Below, in pieces: positions 57,501 through 57,892 of a DNA stretch of 64,000 nucleotides (positions within the stretch are counted from its first letter, which is position 1; the number at the start of each line of letters is the position of its first letter). The translations under genes were made by a program, and so were the position numbers. A model generated the notes under the pieces. The model was given only the letters and a program-made list of their open reading frames with translations. It had not been told where the DNA came from and ran no database searches. Source of the DNA: Ostrinia nubilalis (Eukaryota > Arthropoda > Insecta > Lepidoptera > Crambidae); the NCBI RefSeq assembly GCF_963855985.1, contig NC_087112.1, positions 7,566,501 to 7,630,500 on the forward strand. Reading direction: 5' to 3'.

Positions 57501-57892
57501 ATATTTTTGCATAATTTTGAAGTAAAAAAATAGGTAACTTTGAATTTTTATACCGCGAAAACTACGTGGAATTTTCAAACGGGAGTTTTACTATCATGTT
57601 TGTATAACTGAGCTCTATACGTTTCATCAAATCAATGAGAATGTCCGTTTATACAGTCCCATAACACACTGTGCGGCCCTTAATTTTACTTTTTGTCTAA
57701 TTCAACTCTATATAAAAATAATACACACCACTAAGCGCAGAACCAACTTTAATTAGGTGGATTTAGAAAACCCGAAATCTAGATGAGAATGAAAAGAACG
57801 ATAATGTTTTTCCTCCACAGTTGCAGTACGAGTTTTTACATCGTGCCATTCTCAACTACGCGGAACTTCACAATCTACTGGAGGACAGTTAA
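9437..57892 (+). CDS. Ptp69D: Ptp69D-type receptor protein tyrosine phosphatase (28 joined coding exons)
   Basis: Joining the 28 exons listed separately gives 4449 nt, 1482 residues plus TAA, with every junction in phase. Order: signal peptide (1 to about 29), Ig1 (Cys52-Cys120), Ig2 (Cys165-Cys221), FN3 x3 (about 235-561), stalk with a Thr run (683-690), transmembrane helix (803-823), PTP D1 (about 885-1175; KNRY 914-917, catalytic Cys1125 and Arg1131) and D2 (about 1222-1482; Cys1413, Arg1419). The 2 Ig plus 3 FN3 plus 2 PTP layout and motifs such as [15 protein letters not shown] and APEHPH match insect Ptp69D, a neuronal receptor phosphatase acting in axon guidance. D2 looks pseudo-catalytic. 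Splice sites are inferred, not transcript-confirmed. Confidence 0.92.
9522..11593 (+). other. Intron 1, no recognised feature
   Basis: Two kilobases of AT-rich sequence between the signal-peptide exon and Ig1. I see no ORF of note, no inverted repeat with clear ends and no match to the repeat families found elsewhere in the window. Its position makes it a plausible site for enhancers, but no motif supports this. Confidence 0.5.
11594..11741 (+). CDS. Ptp69D: Ptp69D exon 2: first half of Ig domain 1
   Basis: Residues 29-78 begin [26 protein letters not shown] carries the first Ig cysteine (Cys52). Acceptor TTCCAG, donor CG|GTCAGT, phase 2. An N-glycosylation site (NCS) overlaps the cysteine. 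Confidence 0.88.
11742..12955 (+). other. Intron 2, contains one LINE-tail repeat copy
   Basis: Apart from the repeat at 12315-12760, the intron is AT-rich with nothing recognised. Confidence 0.5.
12315..12760 (+). repeat. LINE-tail-like repeat ending in GACTTT repeats (copy 1)
   Basis: About 450 bp closely matching 13748-14203, from CTCGTCATGTCTGTGAACAG to a tail AATAAAGAAATTTTGACTTTGACTTTG. The same tail style occurs at 16280-16320 and 33470-33500, and a degenerate relative is at 21790-21920. The polyadenylation-like signal followed by short tandem repeats suggests the 3' end of a non-LTR element or a SINE. Confidence 0.7.
12956..13114 (+). CDS. Ptp69D: Ptp69D exon 3: second half of Ig domain 1
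   Basis: Residues 78-131. It contains [16 protein letters not shown], the DxGxYxC signature of an Ig F-strand, with Cys120 pairing with Cys52. Acceptor CGTCAG, donor AG|GTGAGG, phase 2. Confidence 0.88.
13142..13257. mobile_element. Short MITE with CTGAGTTGCACCA terminal inverted repeats (copy 1)
   Basis: Begins CTGAGTTGCACCA and ends TGGTGCAACTCAG, exact inverse complements. A second copy of the family is at 38193-38318. At about 116 bp it is too short to code. Confidence 0.75.
13486..13711. repeat. Interspersed repeat of the CTAGCTGACCCGGCGAACTTTG type
   Basis: Runs from ACTAGCTGACCCGGCGAAC to a TATAGATATAG tail. It shares the internal phrase AAATCGGTTCAGCCGTTC with many insect interspersed repeats. 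Related CCCGCGACTTCG-type repeats occur at 16350-16550, 23707-24100, 33530-33730, 44170-44650 and 49740-49790. Class not determined. Confidence 0.55.
13748..14203 (+). repeat. LINE-tail-like repeat ending in GACTTT repeats (copy 2)
   Basis: Nearly identical to 12315-12760 in the preceding intron. The two copies flank exon 3 in the same orientation, so they are potential substrates for unequal exchange deleting that exon. Confidence 0.7.
14474..14545 (+). repeat. Lepidopteran LINE C-terminal tail fragment
   Basis: Contains GGAGAGGCCTTTGTCCAGCA and GTGGACGTCATTTGGCTGAA, the conserved 3' terminus of a LINE family common in Lepidoptera. Other copies lie near 20640, 22140, 22735, 25340, 29354, 47950 and 51725. 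Confidence 0.65.
14675..17581. mobile_element. Non-autonomous TTAA-flanked DNA element, copy 1 (2.9 kb)
   Basis: Flanked by TTAA at 14671-14674 and 17582-17585. It starts GGCTTGGTA and ends TACCCGGCC, a 7-of-9 inverted match. The same host repeat without the insertion, with a single TTAA, is at 53615-53618, which fixes both ends. TTAA duplication and precise junctions are the hallmark of piggyBac-type transposition, though the termini are not canonical. No ORF above about 106 residues, so no transposase is encoded. Inside are a CCGCCCGCCGCTTCGCCCG-type repeat (16350-16550) and a perfect 29-bp hairpin (16596-16670). Confidence 0.82.
16596..16670. repeat. Perfect 29-bp hairpin inside the TTAA element
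   Basis: Arms 16596-16624 and 16642-16670 are exact inverse complements with a 17-nt loop. The diverged counterpart in the second element copy is at about 33773-33860. It could be a nested small MITE or a structural part of the element. Confidence 0.7.
17909..18021 (+). CDS. Ptp69D: Ptp69D exon 4: start of Ig domain 2
   Basis: Residues 131-169. [18 protein letters not shown] carries the first cysteine of Ig2 (Cys165). Acceptor TTCCCACAG, donor AAG|GTTTGT, phase 1. Confidence 0.86.
18180..18369 (+). mobile_element. tRNA-derived SINE, copy A
   Basis: TAGCCGAACGG (18189-18199) fits the RNA polymerase III box A consensus, and GGTTTGGTCC (18241-18250) is a decayed box B. The body ends in an A-rich tail (about 18360-18369). 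The same family occurs at 23163-23285 and 45594-45745. Confidence 0.7.
18520..18856. repeat. Minisatellite, three units of 112 bp
   Basis: The phrase GTTGCGATCCTATCGAGTAA starts at 18552, 18664 and 18776, an exact 112-bp period. Units end in GAACTGTTTTTCAATGGGAC. The first unit is the most diverged. Confidence 0.85.
18943..19120. mobile_element. Short inverted-repeat element (MITE)
   Basis: Terminal arms of about 38 bp (18943-18981 and 19083-19120) share TTTTCGCGTATGAAA and GCCAGATGGC-type sequence as imperfect inverse complements. No coding capacity. Confidence 0.65.
19157..19461. mobile_element. Compound inverted repeat able to fold as a three-way junction
   Basis: An outer stem (19157-19177 with 19441-19461) encloses two consecutive inner stems: 19177 to about 19235 with about 19318-19382, and 19381-19403 with 19424-19446. 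Probably a MITE whose termini contain nested palindromes. Confidence 0.6.
20419..20613 (+). CDS. Ptp69D: Ptp69D exon 5: second half of Ig domain 2
   Basis: Residues 169-234. VRWYKND gives the Ig tryptophan (Trp178) and [10 protein letters not shown] the second cysteine (Cys221). Acceptor CCGACAG has a weak pyrimidine tract but is the only one in phase. Donor G|GTAAGT, phase 1. NST and NDT sequons are present. Confidence 0.84.
20634..20860. repeat. LINE C-terminal tail fragments in intron 5
   Basis: The first half matches the reverse orientation (CAGCCAAATAAAGGAC, GGACTAAGGCCTCC). The second half reads [12 protein letters not shown] in the forward orientation and continues to GAATCCCTGGCAGAGGCC. 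Two truncated copies of the same family thus lie head to head, filling most of this 333-bp intron. Confidence 0.6.
20947..21497 (+). CDS. Ptp69D: Ptp69D exon 6: FN3 domains 1 and 2
   Basis: Residues 234-417. FN3-1 begins [20 protein letters not shown] with NWTV and a [16 protein letters not shown] strand. FN3-2 begins [16 protein letters not shown] and ends [11 protein letters not shown], the usual Y-x-F/V FN3 ending. Acceptor TTAAACAG, donor CAA|GTAAGA, phase 0. At 551 nt it is the longest exon. Confidence 0.9.
21790..21920 (+). repeat. Degenerate LINE-tail-like repeat at the end of intron 6
   Basis: Resembles the 3' part of the 12315-12760 family (GTGACTGAGT, GAAGCAGTGGTAGG, TTTGACTTT). 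It ends at the exon 7 acceptor, so its T-rich tail (TTCTTATTTGACTTTC) appears to supply the polypyrimidine tract. Confidence 0.5.
21925..22104 (+). CDS. Ptp69D: Ptp69D exon 7: end of FN3-2 and start of FN3-3
   Basis: Residues 418-477. [19 protein letters not shown] closes FN3-2. [20 protein letters not shown] followed by WEPP starts FN3-3 with its conserved tryptophan. Acceptor CATAATAG, donor TCG|GTGAGT, phase 0. The 3' three quarters of this exon recur at 22515-22658. Confidence 0.9.
22138..22300 (+). repeat. LINE C-terminal tail fragment followed by an exon 7 fragment
   Basis: LINE-like phrases (CATCAGTGGACGTCCTTTGG) are followed directly at 22291-22305 by ATCAAGGGGTACTCG and its donor GTGAGT, a copy of the last 15 nt of exon 7 and its splice site. 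Confidence 0.6.
22515..22658 (+). pseudogene. Partial duplicate of Ptp69D exon 7 (potential cassette exon)
   Basis: Copies exon 7 from CAGTGGTCC to the end, including donor TCG|GTGAGT at 22659. The CAG at 22515-22517, a Gln codon in the original, now stands at the position of an acceptor. If used, 22518-22658 is 141 nt, 47 codons, phase 0 and without a stop. Changes relative to exon 7 include FMKLAWEPP to FMKPTCESP, which loses the FN3 tryptophan, so a spliced product would hold a damaged FN3 start. LINE tails lie on both sides. Confidence 0.7.
22735..22960 (+). repeat. LINE C-terminal tail fragments, two in tandem
   Basis: GGAAGACGCTGGATGCAGGC and GGGGGAGGCCTGTGTTCAGC, followed by a GATGGTGATGATGA stretch, are the family 3' end. 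A second, more decayed copy follows (about 22858-22950). Confidence 0.65.
23163..23285 (+). mobile_element. tRNA-derived SINE, copy B (5'-truncated)
   Basis: Box B GGTTCGAAC (23192-23200) is intact. The downstream body (CTCGACTATTGTAGTGAGCTC to GGGGCTAACGGGA) matches copies A and C. Confidence 0.68.
23327..23433 (+). CDS. Ptp69D: Ptp69D exon 8: middle of FN3-3
   Basis: Residues 478-513, [20 protein letters not shown] and onward. It carries NAT and NDS sequons. Acceptor CTTTTCAG, donor TAG|GTACGT, phase 2. Confidence 0.85.
23707..24100. repeat. Interspersed repeat of the GCGGCCGCCCGCGACTTCG type
   Basis: Runs from AACTAGCGGCCGCCCGCGAC to a TATATTTATATAGA tail, with an internal direct repeat of CCCGCTAACTCCCGTTCCCG. 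A close copy lies at 44170-44650. Class not determined. Confidence 0.6.
24139..24283 (+). CDS. Ptp69D: Ptp69D exon 9: end of FN3-3, Arg/Pro-rich tail
   Basis: Residues 513-561. [20 protein letters not shown] closes FN3-3. A GC-rich [20 protein letters not shown] segment and PPRPRWRK follow. Acceptor TATCTAG. Donor AAG|GTGAGA is the first of nine identical donors in the array that starts within this exon, so which donor is used cannot be decided from sequence. The first keeps phase 0 with exon 10. Confidence 0.75.
24186..25022 (+). repeat. Minisatellite of exon 9 tail plus 5' splice site
   Basis: AAG|GTGAGAGTCATCTC occurs at 24281, 24354, 24495, 24636, 24709, 24782, 24855, 24928 and 25011. 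Successive spacings are 73, 141, 141, 73, 73, 73, 73 and 83 bp. Each unit carries exon-derived sequence (GCCATGACGCGCACGCGGCG), the donor and about 42 bp of intron. The 141-bp units also repeat the GACGAGGAGACGCGCCACTG coding segment. Units are almost identical, implying recent spread or homogenisation. Confidence 0.9.
25018..25735. repeat. Degenerate GC-rich repeats in intron 9
   Basis: Loose repeats of CATACTCAAGGGCCTGTGAC followed by GCGCAAGGTAAACC-like sequence near 25076, 25267 and 25579. They may be older, decayed relatives of the exon 9 donor repeat. Confidence 0.4.
25338..25530 (-). repeat. LINE C-terminal tail, minus strand, with CAT microsatellite end
   Basis: (CAT)n at about 25338-25353, then TTTCAGCCATAGGACGTCCA, GGCCTCCCCTAATGC, GTCGGTCCACCTTGTAGGTG and GCGTTTTCCGGTACG. 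The minus strand encodes [12 protein letters not shown] and RWMQA-like pieces of the reverse transcriptase C-terminus. 5'-truncated. Confidence 0.75.
25736..26153. mobile_element. Harbinger-like MITE with long GC-rich terminal inverted repeats
   Basis: Begins GGCCTCAGCCTCGAACTTAG and ends with the inverse complement (CTAAGTTCGAGGCTGAGGCC). It is flanked by TAA at 25733-25735 and 26154-26156. The 3-bp T-A-A duplication and GGC terminus fit PIF/Harbinger. The arms include GGC/GCC trinucleotide runs. 418 bp, non-coding. Confidence 0.72.
26418..26497 (+). CDS. Ptp69D: Ptp69D exon 10: extracellular, membrane-proximal
   Basis: Residues 562-588, [20 protein letters not shown] and GPICCYR. Acceptor TTTTCTAG, donor CAG|GTATGT, phase 2. 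This begins the segment between FN3-3 and the membrane, which has no common domain signature. Confidence 0.84.
26787..26917. mobile_element. Short MITE with GCCCGTATTCACAAAC termini
   Basis: Perfect 16-bp terminal inverted repeats at 26787-26802 and 26902-26917, 131 bp in all. Lies in intron 10; no coding capacity. Confidence 0.8.
27019..27156 (+). CDS. Ptp69D: Ptp69D exon 11: extracellular, membrane-proximal
   Basis: Residues 588-634, [32 protein letters not shown] and [14 protein letters not shown]. Acceptor ATTCCCAG, donor AA|GTATGC, phase 2. Confidence 0.86.
27221..27393. mobile_element. MITE-like repeat (TATAGTTCCAAAATACTG family), copy 1
   Basis: 173 bp nearly identical to 43322-43493, from TATAGTTCCAAAATACTG to GTCATCTATA, with weak terminal inverted repeats around CTGAACTGTCC. 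A more distant relative is at 27902-28082. Confidence 0.65.
27455..27886. mobile_element. hAT-like MITE with 8-bp target duplication
   Basis: Begins TAGACATGGGGCGGGTA and ends with TACCCGCCCCATGTCTA, exact inverse complements. Flanked by GTATGAAT at 27447-27454 and 27887-27894. Eight-base duplication with TAGACATGGG-type ends fits hAT. The interior is rich in GGATCCGG and GGGTACCCGG motifs. 432 bp, no transposase. Confidence 0.88.
27902..28082. mobile_element. Diverged relative of the TATAGT MITE family
   Basis: Shares GAAACGTCAA, CAGCGATCCGG, GTGGCGCCCC and the ending CATCTATA with the copies at 27221-27393 and 43322-43560. Starts seven bases after the hAT-like MITE's target duplication. 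Confidence 0.55.
28527..28796 (+). CDS. Ptp69D: Ptp69D exon 12: Thr-rich, acidic stalk
   Basis: Residues 634-724. A basic [19 protein letters not shown] segment (KPRR 670-673, a possible but not strict proprotein-convertase site) precedes eight threonines in a row (683-690), SMPTTTEDD and an acidic stretch. Such Thr-rich stalks are usually O-glycosylated. Acceptor ATTTCCAG, donor AAG|GTATGG, phase 2. Confidence 0.86.
28815..29327. mobile_element. MITE with TCAACATCAAATAAACCGCA terminal inverted repeats
   Basis: Left end at 28815 and right end at 29327 are inverse complements over about 30 bp with few differences. 513 bp, no ORF. It begins only 18 bp after the exon 12 donor. Confidence 0.75.
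29353..29600 (-). repeat. LINE C-terminal tail, minus strand
   Basis: TTTCAGCCAAATGACGTCCA, GGACAAAGGCCTCCTCCAAG and GTCGGTCCACCTAGTAGGAG mark the 3' end of the family. It extends to about 29600 with recognisable but frameshifted coding similarity. Confidence 0.7.
29992..30116 (+). CDS. Ptp69D: Ptp69D exon 13: extracellular stalk
   Basis: Residues 724-766, [20 protein letters not shown] followed by [20 protein letters not shown] is a sequon. Acceptor ATTTCCAG, donor ATCA|GTAAGT, phase 1. Confidence 0.86.
30183..30420. mobile_element. hAT-like MITE, copy 1 (CAGTCTTTCCCAAAGTGGGC family)
   Basis: Begins CAGTCTTTCCCAAAGTGGG and ends AAGTTTGGGAACCACTG. Flanks ATCTATGC and ATTCTATG are near-duplicates differing by one base insertion. 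Close copy at 53824-54060. Confidence 0.78.
30600..30797. mobile_element. Near-palindromic MITE (copy 1)
   Basis: Arms of about 80 bp, from GGTCTGCGAGCACGTAGAAT to GCGCGTAATTAT and back, are almost perfect inverse complements around a short GC-rich loop. The related copy at 55370-55912 has TAAAGCCTGGTCC ends and TA flanks, suggesting a Tc1/mariner-type origin. Confidence 0.8.
30932..31041 (+). CDS. Ptp69D: Ptp69D exon 14: last extracellular exon
   Basis: Residues 766-802, [20 protein letters not shown], then [17 protein letters not shown] just before the membrane span. Acceptor GTCAACAG, donor CAG|GTAAAT, phase 0. Confidence 0.86.
31303..31325. repeat. (AC)n microsatellite
   Basis: About eleven uninterrupted AC dinucleotides after an A run, inside an unclassified repeat (31077-31335). 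Confidence 0.9.
31517..31645 (-). repeat. Unclassified repeat, inverse copy of 55943-56085
   Basis: GGACTATTCCCAAC, CACCGCTGCAACTCCTGTGT and GAGGGAAAGTTAAAC are matched in inverse complement at 55943-56085 (intron 27). Family unknown. Confidence 0.55.
31859..35164. mobile_element. Non-autonomous TTAA-flanked DNA element, copy 2 (3.3 kb)
   Basis: Same element as 14675-17581, flanked by TTAA at 31855-31858 and 35165-35168, with GGCTTGGTA and TACCCGGCC ends. It is about 400 bp longer, mainly because of an extra segment at about 33915-34320 (TACTCTTTCACGCAAAAACT to GCGGGCGGCCGCTAGTTTAT) missing or deleted in copy 1. No transposase ORF. Confidence 0.82.
35346..35470 (+). CDS. Ptp69D: Ptp69D exon 15: transmembrane helix
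   Basis: Residues 803-844. [20 protein letters not shown] is a single hydrophobic span (803-822). [16 protein letters not shown] then gives the basic cytoplasmic stop-transfer side. Acceptor TTCCACAG, donor CAG|GTAAGG, phase 2. Confidence 0.9.
35471..36304 (+). other. Intron 15, first part, nothing recognised
   Basis: AT-rich sequence with no ORF or clear repeat end before the TTAA-flanked elements that fill most of the rest of the intron. Confidence 0.5.
36309..38782. mobile_element. TTAA-flanked element with GGCGATTAG termini (2.5 kb)
   Basis: Begins GGCGATTAGAGTCCTCAAT (36309) and ends ATTGAGGACACTAATCGCC (38782), inverse complements with one mismatch in 19. Flanked by TTAA at 36305-36308 and 38783-38786. 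No ORF for a transposase, so non-autonomous. A MITE (38193-38318) and an AGGAGGCAAACGAGC-type repeat (about 37760-37850) are nested inside. Confidence 0.82.
38193..38318. mobile_element. Short MITE with CTGAGTTGCACCA-type ends (copy 2)
   Basis: Starts GCTGGGTTGCACCATCTTAC and ends GGTGGTGCAACTTAGC; same family as 13142-13257. Nested in the 36309-38782 element. Confidence 0.72.
39194..39421. repeat. Cluster of eleven ATCGAT motifs
   Basis: Eleven ATCGAT hexamers in 228 bp, mostly as TAATCGATTA or AATCGATA, plus several one-mismatch forms. TATCGATA-like sites are bound by DREF in Drosophila and by BEAF-type insulator proteins. Here the cluster is inside a transposable element and may simply be its subterminal repeats. 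Confidence 0.65.
39640..40139. mobile_element. Nested element with ACCGACTTCAAA ends
   Basis: Starts AACCGACTTCAAAAAAAGGA and ends TTTGAAGTCGGTTA, inverse complements. The interior contains direct repeats of CCCCCAAGGGTGGAAAATT and ACGCAATATCTCCGCCGATTA about 180 bp apart. The same terminus, inverted, occurs alone at about 57062-57095. Confidence 0.68.
40341..40485 (+). CDS. Ptp69D: Ptp69D exon 16: juxtamembrane region, start of PTP D1
   Basis: Residues 844-892, [18 protein letters not shown], then [20 protein letters not shown] and EFE, the lead-in helix of D1. Acceptor TATCTCCAG, donor GAG|GTATTT, phase 0. Confidence 0.88.
40486..41638 (+). other. Intron 16, nothing recognised
   Basis: No repeat with definable ends and no conserved ORF. 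A short phrase near 40655 (GGTCTGATGATGGGACTGGA) resembles 36893, hinting at an old shared repeat. Confidence 0.5.
41639..41815 (+). CDS. Ptp69D: Ptp69D exon 17: PTP D1, KNRY motif
   Basis: Residues 893-951. [16 protein letters not shown] (KNRY 914-917) is the phosphotyrosine-recognition motif. [13 protein letters not shown] follows. Acceptor TTGTTACAG, donor AGG|GTGAGT, phase 0. The frame is open upstream of the acceptor, but that sequence ([11 protein letters not shown]) lacks family similarity and was treated as intron. Confidence 0.9.
41816..43025 (+). other. Intron 17, nothing recognised
   Basis: AT-rich; no repeat ends, no ORF and no motif I can name. Confidence 0.5.
43026..43237 (+). 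CDS. Ptp69D: Ptp69D exon 18: PTP D1 core
   Basis: Residues 952-1022, [40 protein letters not shown] and KCSKYWPDE: the QGP, FWRM-W, IVMLTN and KC-YWP motifs of a classical PTP in order. Acceptor TTATCTATAG, donor GAG|GTTGGT, phase 2. Confidence 0.93.
43322..43493. mobile_element. MITE-like repeat (TATAGTTCCAAAATACTG family), copy 2
   Basis: Near-identical to 27221-27393. The sequence after it (TCAAACGATTCTGAAACGTC to about 43570) also matches the segment after the hAT-like insertion at 27902, so the original family unit probably extends further than 172 bp. Confidence 0.65.
44024..44127 (+). CDS. Ptp69D: Ptp69D exon 19: PTP D1
   Basis: Residues 1022-1057, [20 protein letters not shown], then [15 protein letters not shown]. 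This is the D1 segment before the WPD-equivalent loop, with an insert-like polar linker. Acceptor TAATATTCAG, donor GTG|GTAAGA, phase 1. Confidence 0.85.
44170..44650. repeat. Interspersed repeat of the CCCGCGACTTCG type
   Basis: Close to 23707-24100: GCGGTCGCCCGCGACTTCGT, repeated CCCGTTCCCGTGGGAATTTT, and a TTTATTATAAGTATAGAT end. Typical of Lepidoptera introns; class undetermined. Confidence 0.6.
45026..45177 (+). CDS. Ptp69D: Ptp69D exon 20: PTP D1 with WKD loop
   Basis: Residues 1057-1107. A polar linker ([20 protein letters not shown]) precedes [20 protein letters not shown] and ILKFIK. Trp1090-Lys1091-Asp1092 occupies the place of the catalytic WPD loop; the general-acid aspartate is kept and the proline is replaced. 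Acceptor GTTCCGCAG, donor AAG|GTAAAA, phase 0. Confidence 0.9.
45594..45745 (+). mobile_element. tRNA-derived SINE, copy C
   Basis: Box A TAGCCGAACGG (45600-45610) is intact and box B is GGTTTGATCC (45652-45661). The body matches copies A and B to GGGGTTAACGGGACTC. Confidence 0.72.
45850..46041 (+). CDS. Ptp69D: Ptp69D exon 21: PTP D1 catalytic loop
   Basis: Residues 1108-1171. [20 protein letters not shown] contains the C(X)5R phosphate-binding loop, with nucleophile Cys1125 and Arg1131. [12 protein letters not shown] supplies the Q-loop glutamine. Acceptor CATTGCAG. Donor CTG|GTCAGT is the first of nine identical donors 146 bp apart; the first gives phase 0 and joins to [10 protein letters not shown] of exon 22 as in other PTPs, so it is the likely constitutive site. 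Confidence 0.9.
45953..47313 (+). repeat. 146-bp tandem array of exon 21 tail plus 5' splice site
   Basis: Donor CTG|GTCAGTACCCGCGG occurs at 46042 and then every 146 bp: 46188, 46334, 46480, 46626, 46772, 46918, 47064 and 47210. Each unit repeats the last 90 or so nt of exon 21 (from CTGCAGGCCACCGGCCACGC) plus about 56 bp of intron. Units look essentially identical until the last, which is diverged. The exon 21 frame stays open to 47440; donors 46480 and 46918 (three and six units) would keep phase and add 146 or 292 residues. Confidence 0.93.
47773..47922 (+). CDS. Ptp69D: Ptp69D exon 22: end of PTP D1 and D1-D2 linker
   Basis: Residues 1172-1221. [20 protein letters not shown] ends D1. 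The helix [16 protein letters not shown] and LMEHEFE lead into D2. Acceptor CGTCCACAG, donor GAG|GTGACT, phase 0. Confidence 0.9.
47946..48082 (-). repeat. LINE C-terminal tail, minus strand
   Basis: TTTCAGCCAAATGACGTCCA, GGACAAAGACCTCCCCCAAG and GTCGGTCCACCTAGTGACAC. Starts about 24 bp after the exon 22 donor. Confidence 0.7.
48100..48625 (+). other. Rest of intron 22, unclassified GC-richer segment
   Basis: The segment at about 48140-48540 is GC-richer than nearby intron DNA (GCTACTCCGGCTTCGAGGGG and onward) and has a 104-codon open frame (48152-48466) without recognisable similarity. It may be a fragment of a mobile element. Confidence 0.35.
48626..48803 (+). CDS. Ptp69D: Ptp69D exon 23: start of PTP D2
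   Basis: Residues 1222-1281, [20 protein letters not shown], then [15 protein letters not shown] and [10 protein letters not shown]. The KNRY motif is replaced ([16 protein letters not shown]), in keeping with a non-catalytic D2. Acceptor ATTTTCCAG, donor AAG|GTAAGA, phase 1. Confidence 0.9.
49119..49234 (+). CDS. Ptp69D: Ptp69D exon 24: PTP D2
   Basis: Residues 1281-1319, [20 protein letters not shown], then [19 protein letters not shown]. The QGP motif is QDP here. Acceptor TTTTTCGCAG, donor GAG|GTAAGT, phase 0. Confidence 0.92.
49235..49866 (+). other. Intron 24
   Basis: Besides the hairpin, it holds the end of a GCGGGCGGCCGCTAGTA-type repeat in inverse orientation (about 49740-49790). 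The rest is unremarkable. Confidence 0.5.
49360..49394. repeat. Perfect 14-bp hairpin in intron 24
   Basis: AAAAGACGACGCTT (49360-49373) and AAGCGTCGTCTTTT (49381-49394) are exact inverse complements with a 7-nt T-rich loop, followed by more T. It looks like a compact stem-loop; no function can be assigned. Confidence 0.6.
49867..49998 (+). CDS. Ptp69D: Ptp69D exon 25: PTP D2
   Basis: Residues 1320-1363, [20 protein letters not shown], then [28 protein letters not shown] corresponds to the KC-YWP motif. Acceptor TTCTGTAG. Donor AAG|GTATGT is the first of eight such exon-tail plus donor copies. Phase 0. Confidence 0.9.
49939..52400 (+). repeat. Tandem array of exon 25 tail plus 5' splice site (about 290-bp units)
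   Basis: After the true donor at 49999, the exon tail (GAGGAGAGCGAGTCCTGTCC to ACCAACAACAAG) plus a GT donor recurs with donors at 50291, 50583, 50873, 51179, 51599, 52096 and 52374. The donor drifts from GTATGT to GTGCGT and GTAAGT; later units are truncated (TACTAC becomes TAATAC). Each intronic part is bounded by the inverted phrases ATCCACTAGAGGCAGCCTC and GAGGCTGCCTCTAGTGGAT, so a MITE-like element is built into the unit. Reading through the first donor hits a stop within ten codons. A lone fragment of the inverted phrase occurs at about 54370. Confidence 0.9.
51723..51945 (-). repeat. LINE C-terminal tail, minus strand, inside the exon 25 array
   Basis: The minus strand reads [40 protein letters not shown] and QQWTSCG, the C-terminus of a lepidopteran LINE reverse transcriptase, ending in a TGATGATGATGA tail. 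It lengthens one array unit to about 497 bp. Confidence 0.82.
52940..53091 (+). CDS. Ptp69D: Ptp69D exon 26: PTP D2, WPT loop and catalytic-site cysteine
   Basis: Residues 1364-1414, [20 protein letters not shown], then [20 protein letters not shown] and DHTMLVHC. Trp1378-Pro-Thr1380 stands where active PTPs have WPD. Cys1413 is kept. The codon for His1414 is split with exon 27. Acceptor GTGTTGCAG, donor CA|GTGAGT, phase 2. Very GC-rich relative to its surroundings. Confidence 0.9.
53103..53815. repeat. Composite repeat of intron 26, uninterrupted at its TTAA
   Basis: Matches 14205-14674 and 17582-17765 of intron 3. At 53615-53618 it has a single TTAA where the intron 3 copy carries the 2.9-kb element, so it preserves the pre-insertion state. 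The final part (GGGGCGCTTCGCTGTAGGTA to GCCAGGCCTGG) recurs with decay at about 3890-3950. Confidence 0.78.
53824..54060. mobile_element. hAT-like MITE, copy 2, with 8-bp target duplication
   Basis: Begins CAGTCTTTCCCAAAGTGGG and ends AAGTTTGGGAACCGTTG. Flanked by GTATAACC at 53816-53823 and 54061-54068. 237 bp; same family as 30183-30420. It lies directly after the composite repeat. Confidence 0.88.
54418..54540. mobile_element. MITE with about 40-bp terminal inverted repeats
   Basis: ATGCCCATTTTCACCATCAA (54421) and its inverse complement (TTGATGGTGAAAACGGGTA-like, right end at 54540) extend through TCCCTAATTT to GTGACC with three or four differences. Confidence 0.75.
54541..55220 (+). other. 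End of intron 26, mostly unrecognised
   Basis: The stretch 54590-54720 shares GGCCTGTTCATCTCCGCGAG and CGAAAACAAAACACGCACG, in inverse orientation, with intron 10 near 26940-26990, so it is an unclassified repeat. The remainder shows nothing I can name. Confidence 0.4.
55221..55356 (+). CDS. Ptp69D: Ptp69D exon 27: PTP D2 after the cysteine
   Basis: Residues 1414-1459, [20 protein letters not shown], then [20 protein letters not shown] and TVDTF. With exon 26 it forms HCHLGTERS, where C(X)5R spacing is kept (Cys1413, Arg1419) but the usual SAG residues are replaced. Acceptor TTTCCACAG, donor TTC|GTAAGT, phase 0. Confidence 0.9.
55370..55912. mobile_element. Near-palindromic TA-flanked MITE (copy 2) split by a LINE fragment
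   Basis: Outer ends AAAGCCTGGTCCGTGAGCAC (from 55371) and its inverse complement (to about 55911) are flanked by TA. The core (55748-55900) matches 30600-30797. A poly-T-headed insertion (55392 to about 55745) replaces part of the left arm. Confidence 0.78.
55392..55745 (-). mobile_element. 5'-truncated LINE fragment, reverse transcriptase C-terminus
   Basis: A run of about 22 T (55392-55413) is the poly-A tail read on the plus strand. The minus-strand frame at 55522-55713 reads [39 protein letters not shown] and onward, resembling the extreme C-terminus of Jockey-type reverse transcriptases. No clear target duplication was found. Confidence 0.65.
55943..56085 (+). repeat. Unclassified repeat, inverse copy of 31517-31645
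   Basis: GTTTAACTTTCCCCGGGACA, CTACACAGGAGTTGCAGCGG and TAGGAATAGTCC are found inverted at 31517-31645. The sequence to about 56345 may belong to the same family. Confidence 0.55.
56355..57673. mobile_element. 1.3-kb fold-back element with about 440-bp inverted arms
   Basis: Arms 56355-56793 and 57236-57673 are nearly perfect inverse complements, with CACAGTGTGTTATGGGAC at the ends, around a loop of about 442 bp. Flanked by CGGCC at 56350-56354 and 57674-57678, a plausible 5-bp target duplication. The loop includes an ACCGACTTCAAA-type terminus (about 57062-57095). No ORF of note. It lies about 150 bp before the last coding exon. Confidence 0.85.
57821..57892 (+). CDS. Ptp69D: Ptp69D exon 28: C-terminus and stop
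   Basis: Residues 1460-1482, [20 protein letters not shown] and EDS, then TAA at 57890-57892. QYEFLHRAI is the conserved last helix of a PTP domain. Acceptor TCCTCCACAG; an alternative AG six bases later would remove only Leu-Gln. Confidence 0.92.
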   Translation: MQYEFLHRAILNYAELHNLLEDS

